From contig OX345638.1 in NCBI GenBank assembly GCA_947044365.1, positions 6,395,201-6,459,200 of the forward strand: DNA of 64,000 nt, in the 5' to 3' direction. This DNA is from Petrosia ficiformis (taxonomy: Eukaryota; Porifera; Demospongiae; Haplosclerida; Petrosiidae). Position numbers and translations under genes: made by a program. Of this stretch, positions 56,701 to 64,000 are shown piece by piece. How positions within the stretch are numbered: position 1 is the stretch's first letter; every line of letters begins with the position of its first letter. Under the pieces are notes generated by a model. That model was given only the letters and a program-made list of their open reading frames with translations, did not search any database and was not told the DNA's origin.

Positions 56701-59312
56701 AGAATTACCCCTTTTTACTTTTCTCACCATCACGTGTTTAGCTTTGTCATGAAAAGCTATTCTTAGTAGACTTTGTACATCGCTCAGCTTCTTGTCATCA
56801 TAATCCCATTCCAAAACAAACTCAACTTTTGATTTGTGAAGAGATTCACTTGTATGCTGCATAAACTCTTGACCATATGCATGTGTTGTCGGAATGCTTT
56901 TACAAAATTCATTAATTGAATCATTGTAGTTTTTGATGAGATCAATTGCATTTAGTAGTTCAAATTTTTTAGAAATGGCTTCAAGATAGTTTGTGTTGAT
57001 CAGTGATGTGAAGTCACGAACAACAATGATCACTTCTTCCAAAGATTTAGCAGGTGTAACATCATTCCTTAACTCCTCGTAAAGACTTAAAAAAACTTCA
57101 ATTTCTGCAAAGAAATGTTTTTTTCTTTGAGAATCTCCGTTATTTTATCGAAAAGTAGAACGAGCTCACTTCTTTTCCTTTCAAACTCAGGATGATACCT
57201 CTCAGACACTATGAACTCATGATGGACCTATAGGATTGAATAAAATAGAACAAAATAAAAATTATGTCAATTAAAAAAATTTTTTAAACAGTTATTAGCT
57301 ACTGGAATCTGCTCATCAGCACTAAATACCATGATTGCATTATTTGGTGTACATTTATGTGTGCAGTAAATGCCTATAAACAAAGTAAATGTGTCATACA
57401 ATGCCACCTTCATAAATAATCATTTTCAATGTTGTCCAAATATCCTACAAATAATGCTCAAAATCAAATTCCTCCTATTTTTAAAACCTAACCAACAACA
57501 AAGAAAAGTTGTAAAAACCATGCTTATGAAATGATTAATAATTTTGAGATATGAGTGAAATAGACAATTATGGATTACTCAGGCAATCACTGTTTCACAG
57601 CATAAAAAGCTTCATTAACATCTTACATATCCACTCATACCTTCAAAGAGGTTTGAGACACCTCTATGCTTCGCTAGCCACTGCTAAATAAATTTTAATC
57701 ATTACTTTTATAACGATTACAAAATTGCATTTTTTTCAAAATGAAAGATTTGTGTCTACAATGGTTTACCTCACTGTAGCTTTGTCTTTTACTTGATTGG
57801 GTTACATTATATATTATTCTAGAGCTAAATGAATACTCTATTTAGGAAATACTTGATACTTTATCCCATAAGCCTGGTTTTGCCAATTCAGGTCACATAT
57901 AATTATTTATATAGAGCATGTAAGACAGTAGCTATACATTCGCTATTGGGATTGCATATGCACCTCATTTCCTGATTGCGATTATTTGCTATTGAATATA
58001 TTTACTATATTAATTATAGTACAGAGTTCAGAAAATTGTGAGTGCAAATGAAAAGTCTAAAGTTTTGTATATATAATCATCCTTTTTTCATTCATTTACT
58101 GTATTGTTACCATAGCTTCTAGCATTGCAGTTGCAATTATGATTTTCTAAAAATACAACATTACTTTCAAACATTACTGGTTTGAGTTGTTCATTGAGTG
58201 GATCCGGAGAAATTTGAGATGAATCCACTGGTAGATCTGTTTAGTGATGGAAATAATGCATATTCTTTGAATTCATTTCATAGTTATAATACATGCATAA
58301 TTATTATTAACCATGATGTATAACAAAGAATCAAGGTTATAATATTCTTACAGTAATGGAAGTTGTATAAGTAAATATATATGTGTAATTCACTTTTATA
58401 CTGTAACATCAATAAAACCTTTGTACAGTTTAAAATTTATAAACCTACTCATTATATATTTACTCATCATTACATTGCAGAAGTATGTGTACTTAGACTG
58501 CAGTTACATGCACTACTTCTTCAGGGCCTAGTTTTCGAGCATAAAGGAAAGTAGAGACACTAGTGCTATCAGCAGTGATTGATATGTTAAAGTGGGAGAC
58601 TTTTTCTGAATATATGTTGTTTCAATACTTTATTGCTTGTGACACAGCCTAAATAGGCATTCAAGATCCACCAATGGTGACTAAAAAGCAGACTCCACTT
58701 CAAACATAGTACACTACAGTGGACTCAGTGACTACCAATTCAATACACTATATACAAGCTTAGAAAGGCAATAATACAGTGCAAGAAGTCCTCTATTGCC
58801 ATTTTAAAACATTAAAATTAACCCTTATATTTAAATACGGAGTCATGACACCTCTTTTTTTTTCTATATCAATACTCGTTTATTAATTTTTGGAAAGTTT
58901 AATTATAAGTGCAATTACATGTACATTATAATTTATTTACAATTTTACCTTCACTGATTTTGTAGGCTTCCATGTTCTGAATTAATGTTTCTACCACAAA
59001 TTCAGCCAAGTGTTTATCTCCCATATCCAGAAACACTTTAACAAGAGCTAGATATGTAGCATCACGGCCATTCTTTCTTTTCCATTGCCACAACATATGC
59101 AGTCTCCTTGATTTCTCACTTTTGAAATCACATTGAATAGCTTCTATATCAGGTTGCATGAAGCCAAAAAATGGGGCAGCATCGTCAAATCTAGTGATTT
59201 TTAGCATCAGAGCCAGGAAAAGCTTGTTGTTATCACATGGTTTCTCAAGATTACTTGGTGAGAGGCTAAATCGTGTTAACAAAATATCTAGTGGACTCTC
59301 TATTTCAGACAT
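44375..59312 (-). CDS. Death-RING-TRAF zinc finger-TM-(ZU5-UPA-like)x3-death protein
   Basis: Modelled exons: 58949-59312, 58178-58236, (57632-57683), 56554-57104, 56284-56472, 54518-54932, 51843-51935, then modules 50433-50980/50230-50370/49995-50175/49798-49863, 48464-49014/48237-48383/48002-48182/47805-47870, 46490-47031/46242-46385/46001-46193/45207-45266, and 44375-44706. All junctions agree in phase; the product would be about 2,000 residues. TRAF-type RING and zinc fingers act in ubiquitin-dependent signalling, and ZU5 and death domains in receptor and death complexes. From 56472 down the chain is well supported. The stretch 56554-59312 is less certain: an open segment at 57105-57229 fits only with one extra base in an A7 run (57113-57119), or may be intron. 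It could also be two genes that meet at the TM exon. Confidence 0.6.
45207..47031 (-). CDS. ZU5-UPA-like module 3
   Basis: ZU5: DGMQVVDEKPFTVTGDDC and HAAIIKSEEEASHFKFYTA; second exon YVKMEYRDYDQRDNH; UPA-like EYPEPLEEYFIPHCKYNFCW ending VILPRHISQ; linker DNELGKHKGAEKLIIECETE. Its ZU5 is close to module 2 but its last exons are much more diverged, suggesting it is the older 3' unit. The intron 45267-46000 carries a dispersed repeat (gcacccttctatt) and nothing else seen. Confidence 0.85.
47805..49014 (-). CDS. ZU5-UPA-like module 2
   Basis: The same four-exon plan as module 1, start to start 1,966 bases away. ZU5: DGMQVVGEKSFTVTGDDS and DFILPPDCYLVSGIYQISSS; second exon HVSQKYRDCHLEDNFDF; UPA-like VIESYDPKNNSYIPHYTYKY; linker identical in most residues to module 1. 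No lesions were seen. Confidence 0.85.
49798..50980 (-). CDS. ZU5-UPA-like module 1
   Basis: Four exons. ZU5: DGMQVIGQTHFAVTGG, LHIEIPKGSLPAGSTTEL, YLVSGIYQIISFEQL, EFKEMEGGYF. A second exon starts HVQQHFHDYHLDEDF. A UPA-like exon reads VIESYDPKNSSYIPHYTYEF and ends VLLPPEG. A linker exon reads AIEYENKETHNVIQSTIDNK. The module begins and ends in phase 1. Confidence 0.85.
51131..51172. repeat. Perfect 42-bp palindrome
   Basis: cctgcccagagggagttatg is followed by gg and its exact complement. It lies in the intron between the TM exon and the first ZU5 exon and is GC-rich against an AT-rich background. Confidence 0.9.
51173..51842. other. Intron, nothing recognised
   Basis: Ordinary AT-rich intron sequence with no frame of interest. 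Confidence 0.4.
51843..51935 (-). CDS. Transmembrane-helix exon (44-59 kb gene)
   Basis: A phase-1/phase-1 exon: WFGIAASAIVLLLAMLIAFS then FIIKWYWIYS, a clear membrane helix with Lys on the ZU5 side. It joins in frame upstream to the TRAF exon and downstream to the first ZU5 (IYS-DGMQVIG). The introns are 2.6 kb upstream (one full MITE, otherwise nothing seen) and 0.86 kb downstream (one perfect palindrome). Confidence 0.8.
53757..54283. mobile_element. MITE, near-identical to 8789-9310
   Basis: The same ends and interior (cgtaaaagaacgcgcatttg, gtgtatttagactgcaatta). Differences are mainly in the (AT)n run and a few substitutions. It is inserted in the intron between the TRAF and TM exons. 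The rest of that intron (51936-53756) holds nothing I recognise. Confidence 0.85.
54518..56472 (-). CDS. RING finger and TRAF-type zinc fingers (two exons)
   Basis: Exon 56284-56472 encodes LKCPVCLLILRKPHQLTCCG then ALICQ. Exon 54518-54932 continues VCIKRGIDANQQTCPCCRKN. Together they make a RING interrupted by a phase-0 intron; the usual His ligand after CCG is Ala/Leu, so metal binding may be altered. TRAF zinc fingers follow: VRCENHDCVWKGKLGELHRH then LSNKC, and IEKCRYGCGKYYHRYSLEFH. A charged coiled coil (KFHEMEKKRLTEAKERG) ends at a phase-1 donor that matches the TM exon. The 1.35-kb intron between the exons is filled with MITE fragments. Confidence 0.8.
54965..56040. mobile_element. Cluster of diverged MITE fragments
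   Basis: Pieces at 54970-55290 (tatccctataactgctttgt, cccattaattgaccaggc), at 55590-55780 (gtggaaagcaatcctaggga, aaagtatccctatgattgct) and at 55930-56010. A double hairpin lies at 55490-55533 (tccagacttgaaagtctgga). Confidence 0.6.
56554..57104 (-). CDS. Helical plus alpha/beta exon before the RING
   Basis: EIEVFLSLYEELRNDVTPAK opens a helical half. KVEFVLEWDYDDKKLSDVQS, KHVMVRKVKRGNSVILICYA and LTNEKVLSVTIGGDVILKRK form a compact alpha/beta second half. The family is not recognised. It splices in phase 0 to the RING exon. The 5' border is unclear: the acceptor tttctttgcag at 57105 fits exon 57632-57683, but open sequence continues upstream to 57229. Confidence 0.55.
58480..58620. mobile_element. 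MITE fragment
   Basis: gtacttagactgcagttaca, cttcttcagggcctag and ggaaagtagagacactagtg match the 3' part of the 8789 element. It lies in intron 1 of the 44-59 kb gene. Confidence 0.6.
58949..59312 (-). CDS. N-terminal death-domain exon
   Basis: It starts at ATG 59312 (MSEIESPLDILLTRFSLSPS) and ends AGTGAAG|GTAAAA in phase 1. FFGFMQPDIEAIQCDFKSEK, RRLHMLWQWKRKNGRDATYL and VFLDMGDKHLAEFVVETL follow the six-helix death-domain plan, with W-x-W and D-A-T-Y-x-x-L-V in place of the usual A/T-W-x-x-L. The next in-phase exon is 58178-58236 (LPVDSSQISPDPLNEQLKP). It is either the start of the large gene or a separate small adaptor. Confidence 0.65.
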
Positions 59313-60640
59313 CTTTACTGTTTAAATTAGATTGTTACTTTCTCTATAGTGATAATCAATCCATGGTTAGTCATGAATGTTGCATAATGCATTATACCCA
59401 CATCTACATGAAACTTCATGACATTTAGTTCTTCCCAATACATCTAATTGTTGTCTGTTCAAACTTGAAAATCAATATTAAATGACAAGATCACATCAAC
59501 ATGCTACCCTCCCTGCTACTTATACATGTATTTATACAAGCCATAGAAACTAATTCAACAGGGATATGAATCCCACCTAGATGAAGTTGGAACAAATCAA
59601 TTTAATTCTTTTACTAGAGATACACTGCCTGGTAAATCTTTGCTTAGCTTAACACACTTTAAAAGGTGTAGGTAGGTAGGTAGGTAGTGTACATTTCTGT
59701 TAAAATTCCTGGACCATAATTATACGCTTTTAGCAGGACTATAGTGAGCACTTTTGGTTATAGTTATAGTATGCCTAGCATGAAAAAACTATATTACTTA
59801 ATAATTATATATATATTAGTAACTCACACTCATTCTGTTGCCCAATGTCCCCACTCAGCAATTATTATGACTCCACCTAGTCTGGGAAGGGTGCAGGTGT
59901 GGCTACGTCAGACTACGAAGAGAGCTAATTGCAGAAATATTATATGGGAATTCACAAGACTAGCAATTCATCTAGTGTTTTAGCCTCCATGTATTGTTTA
60001 TATCTAATACATAATAATTATGCACATAGGTGTAGAAATTGGCAGGTTCTATAGCCCCACTAACTCTGAAAGTGGAATTCAGTCCTCAGCTCCAACTAAC
60101 TTTGATGATTAGCGATAGCACATGCAAACAAAAGAGTCTAATTTCCAAAATCCGTGTCTCCAGATAAACTAGTCTGGTAAACTATCCTCTTCCTTTGTTG
60201 AGATTCAAATGGCTTACCAGACTAGCTCTGTCCACAGATTTGCTTGCTGCAAACCAAACAATCCATTAAGATGTTTAATAATGCATTAGATTTACTGGGA
60301 TGTTATATAAGGAGATATTATTACACTTAAACAAAGCAATGCAATGTACATGAAGAATTCGATCAGCGAAGTAGGGTGTGGTTCTGTTATTAGGACTATA
60401 TGGTTTTATGCATGCATACACCAACAACTCATTCAGACTACTACATACTAGATCTATGCAATTTTTTTGGTATACTGTCATAATAAGTTCAATGAAAAGT
60501 CATTCGTATCAATTGACTCTCATGAACACAAAAACAGTAGCACTCACCAGCATACAAATGTAGCATCTTCTGTGAAGAATAAATTATAGATGTGTGCAAC
60601 TCCTTTCTAACTCAATTGCTACCATGTACTTTGATATTTG
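59313..60640. other. Intergenic, no gene recognised
   Basis: It contains a short (aggt)n run at about 59671-59687 and several short frames without domains. agtctgggaagggtgcaggt near 59880 faintly resembles the TIRs at 34542. A small hairpin lies around 60165-60232 (ctagtctggtaa against ttaccagactag). Confidence 0.4.
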
Positions 60641-60644
60641 GTAT

Positions 60645-60719
60645 TTTATACGTAAGCTAAATTGAACCTATCATCTCCAGTGACTACAAACCTTTTATCA
60701 CCAACCAGCGGCATACCAT
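60645..60719 (-). pseudogene. Orphan 5' fragment of a ZU5 exon
   Basis: After an intact acceptor (cattcgcaag) it reads DGMPLVGDKRFVVTGDDRFN and then hits a stop. The flank (acaaaaaacatagcattata) also matches the intron before the ZU5 exon of the 30-38 kb gene. It is the remnant of a further ZU5 gene copy between the 44-59 kb and 61-64 kb genes. Confidence 0.8.
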
Positions 60720-60805
60720 CTTGCGAATGGACAAAAAACATAGCATTATAATAAAATTATTACATGATATGAAGTAATTGTAAATAGTCGTAGTGGAGAT
60801 AAATA

Positions 60806-60900
60806 TAGGTCACATGATCACTCACCTCATTATATTAGTGGGCGGAGAAGTAGGTCACATGATCACTTACCTCGTTATACTAGTGGAGTATGTAGTGGGT
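60806..60900. repeat. Short tandem duplication, about 45-bp unit
   Basis: ggtcacatgatcactcacct then cattatattagtgggcggag is repeated with small changes as ggtcacatgatcacttacct then cgttatactagtgg. Confidence 0.75.
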
Positions 60901-61310
60901 GGAGAAAAGGTCATGAAATTGATCCCCAGATAGTGTTTCAGTAATCATTTTAAAACTATACTCTTCTTATCAAATATATTATCTATCTCTTCTGTTTCTG
61001 CACTCTTCCAAGTATTAACAAAAGCGTTCCTCCACACATACCAGTATTAGTCATTGTCAAGTCAGTACACTGCAATATAATGACATCACATTTACTATGT
61101 AGACGTGAAATTATATATACATCTAATGAACCATTTGGTACTGATGTGTTTCACATTCTAAAATTGACTCATATGTTTAATCTTATCTCAAATGTGTTTT
61201 TTTTTTAAATCAAATTCTTATGAAATAAAACAAGATTACATATAATCAGAAAATATACAGCAACATACATATGTAAAATAATGTATTAAAATATAATTAT
61301 AAAAGATATA

Positions 61311-64000
61311 CTACATATTTAACTGAACTGTTAGTTTATCTCTAACTGTATCTTGTATAGAGTGTTTAATAATCTCAGCTGCATCTACAAACTGACCTCC
61401 TATTTTATAAAATACATTAAAAAACTTCACGCAGTATTTCTCAACATCTTCCAGTTTCTTTTTGAATGCAAATCCTGACAAGAAGGAGCTCATAATGGCA
61501 TCAAATGTTGGATTCTTTTCGACAGCATGAGGTATCAGACAAGCTGCATACATCTCACTAGAGACAGTTTTCAATAGTCCCTCAAACAATTCAGATAAGT
61601 CAGAATGATATGTTCGCATTACTTTTTTAATGCATTGTATAACTTGTTTAGTATCAACAGTAAATCTATCAGTATCTGTGAATACAGTTATAAATACAAC
61701 AAAATATAAAATTACATCAAAGAGTTGCGTTAGCAATATTCTCTATAATTGAATTATTAGAACTTTATAAACATAAATATTTTTTGTAAATAAATAAGAA
61801 CGTTAAAATATAATTTCTCTGCTCAAAAATTTAAGGAAAGATTTAAAAATCTCAGATTTATCCTACAACATTTTTATATAGATTACTACTCCACCAACAA
61901 CTAAACATAATCAATGATGTCAAAAATGCCAAGAAATCCGACTACAGTCACCAAACGCCATTCTGTTCGTTTTTAAAGTGTGGCCTGTTTGATACGAGAT
62001 TAACATATACTTCTCCAGGGTAACATAGTTACATCGATTGGCTTCCTATCAGCTCAGGATTCTAAATTACTGAGTTAGGTGGACTCTCTAGGCTCCATTT
62101 GTTAGTTTAAGAAAGCAGCAAGACAAGTGTTTGGAAGAGAATAAAATATGGTAGTAGTCAACTAGCAATGGCCACACATTCTCAGCTTGATGATGATTCA
62201 ACTTTACAATCTTAATATTTTTTGATACAGTATGAAATTACTATAAACAGATATAGGAAAATCAGTAAATTGATGCCTGACAGGTTAATACATGATCTAT
62301 GTAGTTACTATGCTATATGTATACTGTATTGCTAGTTCATACTGGCCAATTCGAGCAATTATCATCTAAGTGTATGAATAATAATAGTACTAACCTGTAT
62401 GAGATGTAGTGATTGGATGATTTATTGTATTAGTATACTGTACTTGATCCCTAGTATACTCTTTAGCATAAGAGAATCAGTTGATATTAACTTATGATAA
62501 TAATGTATTATATACCTGTAGTGGATGTTTCAAGGAATCTACTGATATATATTTTTCTTGTATTACAATCTATTCCAGTTAGTGTTACTGGATGTCTCAA
62601 ACGTTCCTCAGGATCACAGGATAGTTTACCCCATACAGTAATCAAACAAGATGGAGGAATGGGAAGATCACTTGATCCAAATAGATCAGCATCTCTCTTC
62701 ATAAGCTGAGATGATAGAAATTGTTAAGACATGTAATACAGATTTCAATTTCAACAGATAATCATTATTAATAGTATCTTACTCTCAGAGGTTCCTTGTG
62801 AGGTTCAATACTCCATCCTCTATACGCTACTTGTTCCATACTAACACTATCAAGTTCAATATATCCATTCACTGGATTCAGGAATGAAAATCTAATCATC
62901 TCGTCCTTTTCAGCACTATGATGATTCTCTTTAATATACTATAAAATGATAATAAAATTAATATTAGTGAATATAAGAATACGTTATTATAATTAAATCA
63001 CCTCTAGGAATACCTTTACATTTTGCACCACCATAAATGTCATTTTCCATTTGTTACATCCTGCCCTCTCATAATAAATTCCACCAGTGTATATATTATC
63101 AGGTACACCAGAGTCATTAGGAACTTGTACTATATGTAGAATATACAAGCATTTAATACTTCATTAGGTAACAATATTTATATACCTCCTTTTGAGATAG
63201 AGAGATGTGTTTGTGTTTCCCCATCAGTATCACTACTAGGATCCTTATCCTTATCAACATTGCCAGTGGACGGAACATCAACTAAAATTATAATAGATAA
63301 TAGTACAGTATTCATGACATTCTATTAATATCCTAACCATGTCCTGATGAGGGTGGTGTTTTATCATCAGTATTGCTACTAGAATGCTCTTCAGTATTGT
63401 CAACATCAACTAATAATAATTATAATAAACAATAAAAAAAGCATTGATAATATACTAATAATATCCTAACCATGTCCTGATTTGGACTGCGTTTTACTAT
63501 CAGTATCACTACTGGTATCCTTATCTTCTGATGAAGAGTCAGTATTAGACACATCACTCTGAACATCACCTATAATTATTGTAATTGATATTTAAACACT
63601 GTTATTAATATTATAATATCCTAACCATGTTCAGATGTGGTTTGTATTTCATTATCTGTATCACTACTAGGTGGATCTTGGTCTTCTGAAGGTAGGTCAA
63701 TATGAAATTGAACATCAGCTAATAAATATTTAAATACTGTTATTAATTAATATTATAATATCCTAACCATGTTCAGATGTGGATTGCGTTTCACTATCAG
63801 TATCACTAGTATCTTCTACATCAGATGAGATGTGTGAATTACGACCATTAGTCTTCTTACCAATGCCCATTATACAAAACTTGGAACGAACTATCATTCC
63901 ATACTGACTATTAGTATAGAATTTACCACCATTTATGAACTGGAACTTGTATGGTGGTACTGACTCATCTATAGGTGCTGTTATGAAACTGAGATATTTA
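61311..64000 (-). CDS. ZU5/UPA-like protein with Ser/Asp-rich exon repeats, 3' part
   Basis: It continues beyond the right edge. Exons: 63768-64000, 63626-63718, 63471-63569, 63338-63409, 63186-63281, 63002-63129, 62783-62938, 62516-62705, 62395-62460, 61311-61675; all phases agree. The first exon shows the end of a ZU5-like domain (YLSFITAPIDESVPPYKFQF, QYGMIVRSKFC). Then come acidic Ser/Thr exons built on the pattern SSDTDxxTQxxSxHG. The next three exons parallel the related gene: KWKMTFMVVQNVKVFLE, YIKENHHSAEKDEM, and a UPA-like SSDLPIPPSCLITVWGKLSC. The last exon is not a death domain I can recognise but a helical domain ending DAAEIIKHSIQDTVRDKLTV. The same tail occurs in the dead gene at 39834. 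Function unknown; probably a signalling scaffold. Confidence 0.65.

Overview
The window looks like nuclear DNA of an early-branching animal, most likely a demosponge close to Amphimedon. It is AT-rich, its genes are split by many short GT-AG introns, and it carries several animal signalling domains (ZU5, death domain, RING/TRAF zinc fingers, Kelch, Roc-COR-type GTPase, MAP4K kinase). It is also full of small fold-back and terminal-inverted-repeat elements. The taxon is an inference from protein style, not a database match. Nothing bacterial or viral was recognised.

Layout. 1-14.7 kb: a broken RING gene end (minus) lies head to head with the first three coding exons of a MAP4K4/TNIK/MINK-type kinase (plus). 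The kinase introns hold satellites, including a roughly 1.8 kb array of a 29-bp unit. 14.7-17.1 kb: a membrane-anchored death-domain gene (minus) with a 64-bp inverted repeat around its death exon, plus a CARD-like exon. 19.9-25.3 kb: a gene (minus) joining a RING finger to a P-loop GTPase/COR protein. Its promoter is a second copy of the one at 1.7-2.1 kb. 25.7-29.3 kb: transposons, pseudo-exons and a displaced copy of the 15-17 kb gene's promoter and first exon. 30.0-38.0 kb: an 18-exon gene (minus) for Kelch, coiled coil, transmembrane helix, ZU5 and death domain. 39.8-42.6 kb: a decayed coiled-coil/ZU5 gene and a dead Crypton-type DUF3504 gene. 44.4-59.3 kb: a large gene (minus) modelled as death domain, RING, TRAF zinc fingers, transmembrane helix, three tandem ZU5-UPA-like modules and a death domain. 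61.3-64.0 kb: the 3' part of another ZU5/UPA-like gene (minus) that has repeated Ser/Asp-rich exons and ends in a different helical domain.

How they fit together. The minus-strand genes form a tandem family. A common back end (TM exon, ZU5, UPA-like, linker, C-terminal domain) is joined to interchangeable front ends (Kelch plus coiled coil; death domain plus RING/TRAF). Most of the joining introns are phase 1, which makes the exon blocks freely swappable. The content (RING, TRAF zinc fingers, death folds, GTPase) resembles innate-immune or cell-death signalling. That role is inferred. All exon models were made by hand from splice sites, reading frame and phase, with no transcript support.
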